A stretch of DNA of 10,294 nucleotides from assembly GCA_014728185.1 (NCBI GenBank), contig WJMB01000107.1, positions 1-10,294 of the forward strand, read 5' to 3'. The DNA is from Candidatus Coatesiibacteriota bacterium (GTDB lineage: Bacteria; RBG-13-66-14). The notes beneath the pieces are model-generated. The model made no database searches. It had not been told where the DNA came from and worked only from the letters and a program-made list of their open reading frames with translations. The stretch's first letter is position 1. Each line of letters opens with the position of its first letter. Both the position numbers and the translations under genes were made by a program. Positions 1 through 6,800 of the stretch are shown here, piece by piece.

Positions 1-193
1 CGACCACCGCCGACGCGGGCTGGCCACGGCGCTGAAGTACCGCGACGTCGAGGATGCCGCCGCCGAAGGCGTAACCTCGCTGGTCACCGGCAACGCCGTC
101 GGCAACGCGGGCATCCTGCGCATCAACGAGCGCCTGGGCTTCCGCCCGACGCCGAGCGTGCTGACCCTGGTCCGGGAGGCCGAAGACGCCTGA
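1..193 (+). CDS. GNAT-family N-acetyltransferase, C-terminal part (5' end outside window)
   Basis: The reading frame is open from base 2 to the TGA at 191-193 and encodes the last 63 residues. It begins DHRRRGLATALK, which fits the GNAT motif A signature R-x-x-G-x-A that holds the acetyl-CoA pyrophosphate. It continues into a segment with NAVGNAGILRINERLGFRP, which resembles the motif B region (N...I..IN..LGF) of GNAT acetyltransferases. These enzymes move an acetyl group from acetyl-CoA to an amine on a small molecule or protein. The substrate cannot be read from this fragment. The gene converges on ffh across a 415-base gap. The family call is fairly safe from the motifs; the N-terminal half is not visible. 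Confidence 0.75.
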   Translation, partial: DHRRRGLATALKYRDVEDAAAEGVTSLVTGNAVGNAGILRINERLGFRPTPSVLTLVREAEDA

Positions 194-403
194 GCGGCCG
201 CTGATGGGGACCTGTTATCACACCGCTCGCCTGACAGCCATCTCCAACCTCATGGAAAGCATACCGACCAAGACGGCTGATCGAGAGCAGCTACATCGTG
301 CTCGCTTCCTGCTTTGATCGCTCACAGGACGATTCATCGGTTCACTCTGCTGCATCTTCTTGCCAGCAACCCTTGAATAGCAGTGGAGCGCGGCTAGGCG
401 GAT

Positions 404-461
404 GGGGTAAAAACCAACAACCTGCTTCGCTCACTCGTTGCCGCAGTTTGGTGAATACCCC
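404..461. repeat. Nested imperfect stem-loop
   Basis: Three blocks pair in register. GGGGTA (404-409) pairs with TACCCC (456-461). CCAA (414-417) pairs with TTGG (448-451). CTGC (422-425) pairs with GCAG (443-446). Unpaired AAAA/TGAA and CAAC/T segments separate the blocks, and the apical loop is 17 bases. The order and symmetry are neater than expected for a random intergenic sequence. It could be a structured RNA or the relic of a palindromic element; no family is recognised. Confidence 0.4.
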
Positions 462-551
462 CCTCGCCGCACAAATCCGACTCGACGCCTACACCTACTG
501 CGCGGCACTAGCATGACCAAATCCAGCTAGATTAGTCGACCTCCACCCAGT

Positions 552-579
552 AACGGCCGGGTCCGTGGCCCCGGCCGTT
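552..579. terminator. Possible bidirectional transcription terminator hairpin
   Basis: AACGGCCGGG (552-561) and CCCGGCCGTT (570-579) form a perfect 10-bp stem around an 8-base loop. It lies 30 bases past the ffh stop codon, between two converging genes, which is where a shared terminator is expected. Neither side has a long T-run: CTTC follows on the + strand, and there is no T-run on the - strand. A classical intrinsic terminator is therefore not fully supported, and the hairpin may act with another factor or only protect 3' ends. Confidence 0.5.
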
Positions 580-608
580 CTTCAACGCTTCCCTTCCACG
601 CTCCCAGA

Positions 609-1988
609 CTACAGTCCGGCGAGGTCCGCCGGATCGAAGCTGCGCGGATCGATGCCCAATTGCTTGAGGCGTCGGCGGCCCCTCTTGCCGCTCATGCCGC
701 CCAGCGCCTTGGCCATCTGCCGGTACTGACCCAGCAGGCGGTTGACCCGGGCCACACTGACACCGGCGCCTGCGGCGATGCGCCGCCGCCGCGATCCCTT
801 GATTATGTTGGGATGCCGCCGTTCCCGCGGGGTCATCGAGTCGATGACAGCCAGGGAACGGCGCAGCTCTACCTCGGTCTGCTCGCCGTCGGCGCTGGCA
901 CTGGTGCCGGCGGCCAGGTTGCGCATCCCGGGGACCATCGCCATGATCTCGTTGACGTCGCCCATCTTGCGGATAGCGACCAGCTGCTCGCGGAAGTCCT
1001 CGAGATCGAAGCCGCCCTTGAGCATCTTCTCACCCAGCCGGGCGGCCTGCTTCTCGTCGTAGACCTCTCGGGCGCGCTCGACCAGGCCGACGACATCGCC
1101 CATCCCCAGGATGCGCCCAGCCAGGCCCTCGGCGCGGAAGGGCTCCAGGTCCTCGGGACGCTCGCCGGTGCCGACGAAACGCACCGGCACCCCCAGGCCA
1201 CCGGCTATCGAGAGGATGCAGCCGCCCCGGGCGTCGCCGTCGAGCTTGCTGACGATCACGCCGTCGAGCTCCAGGCGGCGGTGGAACTCGGCGGCCACCT
1301 CGAGGGCCGCCTGCCCCGTCATCGCGTCGACGACCAGCCAGACCGCCTGGGGTTTGAGGCCGGCCTCGAGCTCCTCCAGTTCGACCATCAGCTCTTCATC
1401 GATCTGCAGCCGTCCCGCAGTGTCGATGATCGTCAACTCGCGACCGGCGGCGGCGGCCAGCTTGACACCCTCGCGGGCCGTCCCCGGGGCGTCCTTGGTG
1501 AAGGGCTTCCGTGGGTGGACATCGGCTTTGATCAGGTCCGCCAGCCTGACCAACTGCTCCCGGGCCGCCGGGCGACGGGTGTCGCAGGCCACCAGCAGGC
1601 TCTCGCGCCCCTGGCTCTTCTGATAGTGCCGGGCCAGTTTGGCCGCCGTGGTCGTCTTGCCCGAGCCCTGCAAGCCCACCAGCAGCACCGTGGCCGGCTT
1701 GGGCAGGTTGAGCTTGTCGCCGGCGCCCTCGAGCAGCGCCGTCAGCTCTTCCTTGACCACCCCGATAAAGTGCTGCCCCGGCGTCAGCGAGTTCAGCACC
1801 TCGGCCCCAAGGGCCTTCTCCTTGACCGATTTCAGGAAGTCCTTGACCACGCGCAGGTTGACGTCGGCCTCCAACAGGGCCACCCGCACCTCGCGCAGGG
1901 CCTCCTTGACGTTGTCCTCGCTGAGCTTGCCGCGGCCGGTCAGGCGCTTGAAGAGTACGCCGAGGCGTTCGGTCAGTCGTTCAAACAT
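609..1988 (-). CDS. ffh: Signal recognition particle protein Ffh (SRP54 GTPase)
   Basis: Ffh binds the SRP RNA and the signal sequences of nascent membrane or secreted proteins, and docks with FtsY at the membrane through paired GTPase domains. The 459-residue product is near the usual length of about 450. The N domain comes first (MFERLTERL...). The G domain has the P-loop GLQGSGKT at 105-112, DTRRPAAREQ at 136-145, DTAG at 189-192, SKLD at 247-250 and the GTGE region near 273. The M domain (about 300-435) has SMTPRER at 384-390 and the RNA-binding helix pattern GSRRRRIAAGAG at 398-409. The open frame extends 26 residues further upstream, but the family normally starts at MFE-, so I chose the ATG at 1988-1986. 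No clear Shine-Dalgarno sequence precedes it. The C-terminal tail is basic and lacks the Met-rich stretch seen in some homologues. A repeat element lies 142 bases upstream. Confidence 0.97.
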   Translation of the reverse strand: MFERLTERLGVLFKRLTGRGKLSEDNVKEALREVRVALLEADVNLRVVKDFLKSVKEKALGAEVLNSLTPGQHFIGVVKEELTALLEGAGDKLNLPKPATVLLVGLQGSGKTTTAAKLARHYQKSQGRESLLVACDTRRPAAREQLVRLADLIKADVHPRKPFTKDAPGTAREGVKLAAAAGRELTIIDTAGRLQIDEELMVELEELEAGLKPQAVWLVVDAMTGQAALEVAAEFHRRLELDGVIVSKLDGDARGGCILSIAGGLGVPVRFVGTGERPEDLEPFRAEGLAGRILGMGDVVGLVERAREVYDEKQAARLGEKMLKGGFDLEDFREQLVAIRKMGDVNEIMAMVPGMRNLAAGTSASADGEQTEVELRRSLAVIDSMTPRERRHPNIIKGSRRRRIAAGAGVSVARVNRLLGQYRQMAKALGGMSGKRGRRRLKQLGIDPRSFDPADLAGL

Positions 1989-2314
1989 ATTTGAGGGAAT
2001 CGGGTTTGCCGAAAAGGCGGCGGAATGCAGGCGTTCCCGGTCGCCCCCGCCGGCGCCGGGTCGCATAGCAAATCACCGGATGGAATCGAAGGTCGCTCCC
2101 GGCGAGGGCGCAGGGTTCGCCTTGAACGAGGCTTTGGCACGTTTCTTGCTATCCCGTCGCTCGGCGGTGTCGCTCGGGCGACAGCTTGTTGCGTTCGCGG
2201 GCCGGAACGCGATGAGTGGTTTTGCAAGAAACGTGCCAAAGCCGGCGCCAGCGGGACGGTGCTTGCCGTGGTCGAGCAGTCTGGTTCCGCTGGGAGGGGA
2301 GGGAAGGCCGGGGC
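1989..2314. other. Intergenic region between rpe and ffh
   Basis: This 326-base gap has no convincing gene. Several short frames cross it, but they encode Arg/Pro-rich shadow peptides. Its main content is the palindromic element at 2130-2243. I saw no good sigma70 promoter directly upstream of ffh on the - strand and no intrinsic terminator with a T-run after rpe. How ffh is transcribed is therefore unclear: read-through from rpe, or a start in this gap. Confidence 0.6.
2130..2243. repeat. Palindromic repeat element, copy 1, with sigma54-like arms
   Basis: A perfect 20-bp inverted repeat, GGCTTTGGCACGTTTCTTGC at 2130-2149 and its reverse complement at 2224-2243, flanks 74 bases. The interior holds two small perfect hairpins: TGTCGC/GCGACA around a TCGG loop (2168-2183), and GCGTTC/GAACGC (2191-2210). 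Each arm contains TTGGCACG-N4-TTGC followed by A or T, which is the full sigma54 -24/-12 pattern, with the two sites facing each other. A second element with the same core lies at 8603-8789. The reuse of the same four spacer bases (TTTC) in all arms favours a dispersed repeat over independently evolved promoters. The element does not encode a transposase. Confidence 0.85.
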
Positions 2315-2953
2315 TCAGGCCAGGGCGGCGCGCAACTCCGCGAGATTGGCGGCGGGATCGCCCCGGAACAGGGCGCTGCCGACCACGGCCAGGTCGGCTC
2401 CGGCTGCGGCCACATCGGCGATGGTCCGGGCGTTGACACCGCCGTCGATCATCACCGGCTCGTCGGTGCGCTCCTTTAGCCAGCGAACCTTGTCCAGACA
2501 GGCGGGGATCATCGCCTGCCCGCCCCAGCCCGGGTTGACGCTCATCACCAGAAAGAGCTCGGCGGTGTCCAGCAGGGGGGAGAGCATCTCGACGGGGGTA
2601 CCCGGGTTGATGGAGACGCCGGCCTTCTTGCCCAGTTGGCGGATACGGGTCAGCAGACGGTGGATGTGGGGAGTGGCCTCATAGTGGAGAGTGATCCAGT
2701 CGGCGCCGGACTCGGCGAAGGTCTCGAGGTGGCGGGCCGGATCGGCGACCATCAGGTGGGCGTCGAAGACGGCGTCGCTCTCGTCGCGCAAGGCCCTCAC
2801 CAGGGAGGCGCCGAAGGTTATCTCGGGGACGAAGCAGCCGTCCATCACATCGAGGTGCAGGTGGTCGAGGCCGAGTTCAGCCAACCGGGCCGCCGTCTGG
2901 CTCAGGCGGCCCGGGTTAGCGGAAAGGATGCTGGGGGCGATGGTCAGAGGCAT
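2315..2953 (-). CDS. rpe: Ribulose-phosphate 3-epimerase
   Basis: Rpe interconverts ribulose 5-phosphate and xylulose 5-phosphate in the cytosolic pentose phosphate pathway or Calvin cycle. It is a metal-dependent TIM-barrel enzyme. The 212-residue product is close to the family's usual length of 210-230. Visible signatures are IAPSILSAN at 5-13, HLDVMDGCFVPEITFG at 33-48 (metal ligand His33, catalytic Asp35), DAHLMV at 64-69 (metal ligand His66), MSVNPGWGGQ at 137-146, DGGVN at 170-174 (second catalytic Asp170) and VVGSALFRG at 190-198, the phosphate-binding end. Residue 13 is Asn where many homologues have Asp. The ATG at 2953 follows the PASTA gene stop by 2 bases (TAGCCATG) and has no Shine-Dalgarno sequence of its own. 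This suggests translation by coupling to the upstream gene. Confidence 0.97.
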   Translation of the reverse strand: MPLTIAPSILSANPGRLSQTAARLAELGLDHLHLDVMDGCFVPEITFGASLVRALRDESDAVFDAHLMVADPARHLETFAESGADWITLHYEATPHIHRLLTRIRQLGKKAGVSINPGTPVEMLSPLLDTAELFLVMSVNPGWGGQAMIPACLDKVRWLKERTDEPVMIDGGVNARTIADVAAAGADLAVVGSALFRGDPAANLAELRAALA

Positions 2954-2955
2954 GG

Positions 2956-3804
2956 CTAGAACTGGTCGGGAGGCGGGGTTTCGCCGTCGTCGGGGGGCGT
3001 GTCGCCCTCCGGGGCGATCGAGCCTCCGGCCGGGGGACCCAGGCTGACGTAGAGGTCGATCTTCTCGCCCTTCTGGACCATGGTGCCGACCTCGGGAACC
3101 TGCTTGTAGATGTAGCCGGGCCGCACGGTGGTCGAGTAGCCGGAGTTGACGTTGCCCACTTCGAGGCCCCAGGTTGTCAGGCGGTTGTAGGCGGTCTGGT
3201 AGTCGGTGTTGACCAGGTTGGGCACCGAGACCTGGGCCTCTTCGGAGCCCAGGGAGACCAGCAGGTTGATCTTGGTGCCCCGGGGCACCTCGGTGCCCGG
3301 TTCCGGGTTCTGACCGATGACCGAGCTCTCCGGAATCTCGGGGTTGTAGTTTTCGCGGACCTTGCCCAGCTCGAGCCCCAGGCGGGTCAGGGCGTCCTCG
3401 GCCTGGGCCCGGGCCATTCCGGTCAGGTTGGGAACGCGGACAACCTCGGAACCGGCCGAGACGGTCAGGCCGATCACGCGGCCTTCCTGAACCATCATCC
3501 CGGCCTCGGGGCGTTGGGCGACGACGTAGCCGTCGGGAACGTCGGCCGAGTACTCCTCGGCTTCCTTCTTGTAGCCCAGGCCGAGCTCCTCGAGCAGCGC
3601 GGTGGCGGCCTCGAAGCTCATGTTGGCCATGTCAGGGACCTCGACATCACCGCCGCCGCCGACCATCAGCGGCATGACGATATAGTTGGCCACCAGCAGG
3701 CCCAGTCCGAGGGCCGCGCCGGCCAGCACGATGTAGAGCAGAACGGCCTTGAGACGGGCCAGCTTGGTCGGCCTGTCCTGCGCCGTCGGTTTATCGTTCG
3801 CCAT
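2956..3804 (-). CDS. Membrane-anchored protein with three PASTA domains, no kinase domain
   Basis: The 282-residue product has a short basic cytoplasmic N-terminus, one hydrophobic segment at about 20-47 and three PASTA repeats outside the membrane: about 53-118 (VEVPDMANMSFEAA...), 119-187 (VRVPNLTGMARAQAEDAL...) and 190-257 (VSVPNLVNTDYQTAY...). The C-terminal tail (258-282) is rich in Pro, Asp and Glu. PASTA domains bind peptidoglycan fragments or beta-lactams in PknB-type kinases and PBPs. No kinase or transpeptidase domain is present, so a wall-sensing or scaffolding role is inference. The frame is open upstream to a TTG at 3882, but the ATG at 3804 has an AGGA 8 bases upstream and lies about 43 bases after a predicted transcription start, so I chose it. 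It sits 2 bases before rpe and downstream of rsmB. Confidence 0.88.
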   Translation of the reverse strand: MANDKPTAQDRPTKLARLKAVLLYIVLAGAALGLGLLVANYIVMPLMVGGGGDVEVPDMANMSFEAATALLEELGLGYKKEAEEYSADVPDGYVVAQRPEAGMMVQEGRVIGLTVSAGSEVVRVPNLTGMARAQAEDALTRLGLELGKVRENYNPEIPESSVIGQNPEPGTEVPRGTKINLLVSLGSEEAQVSVPNLVNTDYQTAYNRLTTWGLEVGNVNSGYSTTVRPGYIYKQVPEVGTMVQKGEKIDLYVSLGPPAGGSIAPEGDTPPDDGETPPPDQF

Positions 3805-3853
3805 GGAGCATCCTGAACGTTGCGGGTTGAGTCTGCCTAAGACACAGGCGACG

Positions 3854-3882
3854 ATTTTGACCGATGGGACCGCCGGTGTCAA
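3854..3882 (-). promoter_or_regulatory. Sigma70-type promoter for the PASTA gene and rpe
   Basis: On the - strand, TTGACA (3882-3877, perfect -35) is followed after 17 bases by CAAAAT (3859-3854, 4 of 6 match to -10). The expected start is near 3847, giving a leader of about 43 bases to the ATG at 3804. It lies just past the rsmB stop codon, so the PASTA-rpe pair can be transcribed apart from rsmB. Confidence 0.6.
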
Positions 3883-3906
3883 GCACCGCCGCTGTCGCGG
3901 AGCTGG

Positions 3907-5223
3907 TCAGTCGGCGGCGAGGACGGCGACGAAGGCGCCGTCCAGGCCGCTTTCACCGGGCAGGCTCGACAGGCAGCCGTCCTTGAGGGTGAAGTGCTCG
4001 GGGGGCAATCCGGCCCTGCCCGGATCAGCGGCGGTCAGCCCGTCCAGATGGTAATCCTTGCGCTTCTTGAGGAAGCGGCGCACCACGCCGAGGTTCTCCT
4101 CGGGCTCCAGGGAGCAGGTCGAGTAGACCAGGCGTCCGCCCCGGCGCACCAGGCCGGCGGCGGAGCGCAGCAGACTAACCTGCAGGTTGGCCAGGCGTTC
4201 GAGGTCTGTAGGTTTGAGTCGCCAGCGAACCTCGACGCGCCGGGCCAGCACCCCGGTGTTGGAGCAGGGGGCGTCGAGGAGCAGGGCGTCGAAGCTCCTC
4301 GGGACGAAGGGCGGGGCGGTCAGGTCGCCGCCGACGACGGCGGCGCGCAGGCCCAGGCGCTTCACGGCGGCGGCCAGGGCGGCGCGGCGCGGCCGGGAAA
4401 GCTCCAGGGCGACCAGCCGGAGGTCGTCGCTGCCCAGACGGCGCAGGTGGGCTGTCTTGCCGCCGGGGGCCGCGGCGGCGTCGAGGACCTTTTCGCCGGA
4501 CCGGGGATTCAACAGGACCGGCGCCGCCGTCGTCGCCGGATCGGCGGCGAAGATCAGACCCGCGGTGTACTCCGGCCGGGTCGTCAGGTCCGCCTCACCC
4601 CGGTAGCGCCAGGCGTCGGGGAAGCCTTCCAGCGGTTCGAAGTCGCCGGCGTCGACGGCGCCGGCCGGGGGGTTGCCGAAGACCCAGGTCGGCCGAGGGG
4701 CGTTGTCGTTCTCAAGCAGAGCCCGGGTCCGCTCTGGGCCGTAGCGCTCCAGCCAGCGTTCGACCAGCCAGCGCGGGTGGCTGTGGACGACGCTCAGGTG
4801 GCGAGCCGGGTCGTTGTCGTACGACGGCGGCAGCGGTCGCTCGCGGTCCAGGCGGCGCAGCACGGCGTTGACCAGACCGGCGGCCCGGCGGGTGCTTCGC
4901 TTGCTCCGCGCGGCTTCAACGGCGGAGTTGACGGCGGCGTAGGCGGGCACGCGGTCCAGCTTGACCAACTGATAGGCCCCCAGCCGCAGCAGCTCGCGCA
5001 GGGCGGGCTGCATGGCGTGCAGGGGGCTCGCGGTCAAGGCGTCCAGGGAGTAGTCGAGCAAGCCGCGCCAGCGGATGGAGCCCAGGACGAGTTCGTAGGC
5101 CAGGTGCCGATCGACGGCGGCCAGTCCGCTATCGGAAAGCCGGCGTCGCAGGGCTTCCTCGGCCCGCTCTCCGTCGGCGACCTCGAGCAGGACCTCCCAG
5201 GCCAGGCTGCGGGCGTCGGTCAT
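3907..5223 (-). CDS. rsmB: 16S rRNA (cytosine-5)-methyltransferase RsmB (m5C967)
   Basis: RsmB uses S-adenosylmethionine to methylate C5 of C967 (E. coli numbering) in 16S rRNA before 30S assembly is complete. The 438-residue protein has the usual two-part design and length. A NusB-like RNA-binding domain spans about 1-130. The Rossmann-fold catalytic domain contains motif I DAAAAPGGKT at 248-257 (SAM binding), motif IV DAPC at 317-320 with Cys320, and motif VI YSTCS at 367-371 with Cys370, the nucleophile by family analogy. Motif I has Ala where a Cys is common (DxCAAPGGKT), which is not a catalytic position. The ATG overlaps the deacetylase TGA by one base (TGATG) and has GGAG 6 bases upstream inside that gene, so the two are probably translationally coupled. 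The general NOL1/NOP2/sun family call is certain; the exact C967 target rests on the NusB-fused form. Confidence 0.95.
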   Translation of the reverse strand: MTDARSLAWEVLLEVADGERAEEALRRRLSDSGLAAVDRHLAYELVLGSIRWRGLLDYSLDALTASPLHAMQPALRELLRLGAYQLVKLDRVPAYAAVNSAVEAARSKRSTRRAAGLVNAVLRRLDRERPLPPSYDNDPARHLSVVHSHPRWLVERWLERYGPERTRALLENDNAPRPTWVFGNPPAGAVDAGDFEPLEGFPDAWRYRGEADLTTRPEYTAGLIFAADPATTAAPVLLNPRSGEKVLDAAAAPGGKTAHLRRLGSDDLRLVALELSRPRRAALAAAVKRLGLRAAVVGGDLTAPPFVPRSFDALLLDAPCSNTGVLARRVEVRWRLKPTDLERLANLQVSLLRSAAGLVRRGGRLVYSTCSLEPEENLGVVRRFLKKRKDYHLDGLTAADPGRAGLPPEHFTLKDGCLSSLPGESGLDGAFVAVLAAD

Positions 5224-6353
5224 CAGCGCTCCAGCCGGGCGGCGAAGGTGCCCAGCGAGGTCGAGGGGGTCACGTTCCAGCGTCGCAGCTCGAGCTCGTT
5301 GGTGTCGGCGTCGACGTAGGTGTTGGCCGGGATGATCGTCAGCACGCCCTCGTAGCCGGCCAGCAGGGCGCTCTTGAGCACGTAGGAGTCATAGGCGCCG
5401 TAGGGCAGGGCCAGGCTGCGCACCTCGATGTTGAGCTTTTCCTCCAGGATCAGCTTGGAGTCGACCAGCTCGTGCATCAACCGGTCGGTGTAGCCGCCGC
5501 GGCCCGAGGGCGGTTTGGGTCCTGAGCCGTCCCAGGACTCGCGCTCGGTCAAATCGCAGTGCGAGACCGTGTGGCTGCCGATCTCGAAACCCGCCGCCAG
5601 CATCTCCTTGTACTGGGCCCAGCTTATCGAGCGTCCGCCCGCGTCCACATAATTGGTGTAGACGTAGATCGTCGCCGTTCCGCCGTAACGCCGCAGGATC
5701 GGGTAGGCGTAGCGATAGACCCCGGACCAGCCATCGTCGAAGGTCAGCGCCACGCAGCGCTCCGGCAGTCCGCGCCCGCCGGAGTAGATGGCGTCGAGGA
5801 GCTCGCTGATGGTGATGAAGGTGTAGCCGTGCTCGCTGAGATAGCGCACCTGGCGCTCGAACTGGCCCGGGGTGATCACCGTCGAGTAGCTGCTGGTCGG
5901 CCGGATGTCATGGTACATCAGGATCGAGACCCGGGGCCGGGGACCGTCGACCAGGGCCGGATCGATCCACTCGTCGGGGTGGGCCACGCCGTAGAGCAGG
6001 CGCGGCACGCCCATCATCGCGTAGGGGTGGTAGTCGGCGACGGTCTCCAGTCCCGGCGACTCCCATTTCAGCGGATCGCGCCCGGCGGCGACGCTGCGCC
6101 GCAGCTCCTCCCACTGGCGCACCGAGGCCGCCGTCGACACGTCGTTGCGCAGGCTCTCGTCGATGGTGTAGCGCCCGGGAACGCGGTAATCGAGAAGGCT
6201 GGAGAGGTCGAAGCGCAGTTCGCCGTCGGCGCGGGCGAGCTCGGCGTCGGCCTCGATGAACTCCATGACGGCCTCGTCCCGACCCGGCGCGCCGCCGGCG
6301 GCCAGAATGAGCAGGAGGACGGCGAGATGTGCGGTGAGGGCGACACGGTTCAT
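5223..6353 (-). CDS. Secreted polysaccharide deacetylase (NodB / carbohydrate esterase family 4)
   Basis: The 376-residue product has a hydrophobic N-terminal segment at about 4-20 typical of a signal peptide, with no lipobox Cys. A region of about 110 residues follows that I do not recognise, then a NodB domain from about 141. Visible motifs are ILMYHDI at 144-150, LTFDDGW at 203-209 (TFDD, catalytic base and metal Asp), SHTVSH at 260-265 (metal ligands His261 and His265) and LPYGAYD at 316-322 (motif 3). Such enzymes remove N- or O-acetyl groups from peptidoglycan, chitin-like or exopolysaccharide chains outside the cytoplasm. The substrate is not deducible here. The ATG at 6353 has AGGAAG 7 bases upstream, and that site can pair with CTTCCT just before it. 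The gene is first in its block and overlaps rsmB by one base. Confidence 0.92.
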   Translation of the reverse strand: MNRVALTAHLAVLLLILAAGGAPGRDEAVMEFIEADAELARADGELRFDLSSLLDYRVPGRYTIDESLRNDVSTAASVRQWEELRRSVAAGRDPLKWESPGLETVADYHPYAMMGVPRLLYGVAHPDEWIDPALVDGPRPRVSILMYHDIRPTSSYSTVITPGQFERQVRYLSEHGYTFITISELLDAIYSGGRGLPERCVALTFDDGWSGVYRYAYPILRRYGGTATIYVYTNYVDAGGRSISWAQYKEMLAAGFEIGSHTVSHCDLTERESWDGSGPKPPSGRGGYTDRLMHELVDSKLILEEKLNIEVRSLALPYGAYDSYVLKSALLAGYEGVLTIIPANTYVDADTNELELRRWNVTPSTSLGTFAARLER

Positions 6354-6376
6354 CGGATATCTTCCTTCTTAGGAAG
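6354..6376 (-). promoter_or_regulatory. Ribosome binding site inside a short hairpin, deacetylase gene
   Basis: On the - strand the leader reads CTTCCT-AAGA-AGGAAG, then 7 bases, then ATG. AGGAAG is a good Shine-Dalgarno sequence at ideal spacing, and it pairs fully with the preceding CTTCCT through a 4-base loop. The six-pair stem would hide the ribosome binding site when folded. The pairing is seen directly; a regulatory role is inference. Confidence 0.45.
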
Positions 6377-6670
6377 CGGTTCGGTTGGGGGATTCATCGG
6401 CAAAGCCCGGCGTCGACGCAGCGGCGCCGCTCGTTGGTCGCTTAGGGGTTCAATGGGAGGCTGAATGCTTTCGGAGCCCCGGGCGGGCGGAGTCGAGCGC
6501 CCGAAGACTACACCTTCACTATCAAATACCGGCTTCCCTCTTGCTTTGCAACTGACTGACTCGCCAGCCGACCATAATCGCCTCCGGCTACGGCCAGGGC
6601 CGTGATTGCAGAGATTGTGGGCGGATTGCCGCCGACCCGAGGTTCGGAGACAGTCGATTGGGACGCAAAA
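6377..6670 (-). other. Long leader / divergent intergenic region upstream of deacetylase
   Basis: No gene is recognised in this stretch. If transcription starts at the -10 element at 6671-6676, it forms a leader of roughly 300 bases. I compared it by eye with cobalamin, c-di-GMP and TPP riboswitch cores and found no convincing match. Short GC-rich self-complementary segments occur around 6468-6506, but no single clear fold stands out. An open frame on the - strand (6727-6350) ends just before the deacetylase start and encodes no recognisable protein. Confidence 0.4.
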
Positions 6671-6679
6671 AGTATACCA
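6671..6679 (-). promoter_or_regulatory. Possible extended -10 promoter toward deacetylase-rsmB
   Basis: The - strand reads TGGTATACT, an extended -10 (TG-n-TATACT, 5 of 6 match to TATAAT). No good -35 is seen at 17 bases, which extended -10 promoters tolerate. It lies about 30 bases from the oppositely directed ispF promoter, giving a divergent arrangement. Confidence 0.35.
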
Positions 6680-6709
6680 CATCGCCCGGGATTTCTCAGG
6701 CCGCCCCGG

Positions 6710-6739
6710 TTGACACAGCGGCGCCACCCGCCGTACAAT
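6710..6739 (+). promoter_or_regulatory. Sigma70-type promoter for ispF
   Basis: TTGACA (6710-6715, perfect -35) and TACAAT (6734-6739, 5 of 6) are separated by 18 bases. The start is expected near 6746, leaving a leader of about 55 bases to the ispF ATG. The match is the best sigma70 promoter in the window. Confidence 0.65.
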
Positions 6740-6800
6740 CCAGCTTCACTCACAAACTTAGGGTAATCGCTCAGCGTGATTCGACGGGGAGGTTTTTTTC

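Larger units (their letters stand above)
194..608. other. Intergenic region between converging GNAT gene and ffh; no gene recognised
   Basis: This 415-base stretch is visibly less GC-rich than its neighbours. The only sizeable open frame (298-516, +) gives a composition-poor peptide with no recognisable domain and no clear ribosome binding site, so I do not call it. I looked on both strands for an SRP RNA, because ffh is adjacent, and for a tRNA, and saw neither. The region holds a nested imperfect stem-loop at 404-461 and a perfect 10-bp hairpin at 552-579, both listed separately. Confidence 0.6.

Noticed and set aside
298..516. 72-residue open frame in the first intergenic gap
   Set aside because: No ribosome binding site, no domain, and it runs through the stem-loop at 404-461.
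194..608. SRP RNA gene next to ffh
   Set aside because: The conserved domain IV tetraloop and symmetric-loop sequence was not found on either strand.
660..1994. 444-residue open frame on the + strand opposite ffh
   Set aside because: It is a shadow of ffh in a high-GC gene, with Gln/Leu/His-rich low-complexity composition and no domain.
1989..2066. 26-residue N-terminal extension of Ffh
   Set aside because: Family members start at MFE-; the extension is Arg/Gly/Pro-rich with no homologous counterpart expected.
3994..5319. 441-residue open frame on the + strand opposite rsmB
   Set aside because: Gly/Gln/Val-rich antisense shadow with no recognisable domain; rsmB on the other strand has all catalytic motifs.
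5559..6464. 301-residue open frame on the + strand opposite the deacetylase
   Set aside because: Antisense shadow; no domain, and the deacetylase motifs on the other strand are intact.
6480..6560. Possible cobalamin riboswitch in the deacetylase leader (GAGGGAAGCCGGT on the - strand)
   Set aside because: The AGGGAA..GGT resemblance is not followed by the CCCGCAACTGT core or a later GCCACTG segment.
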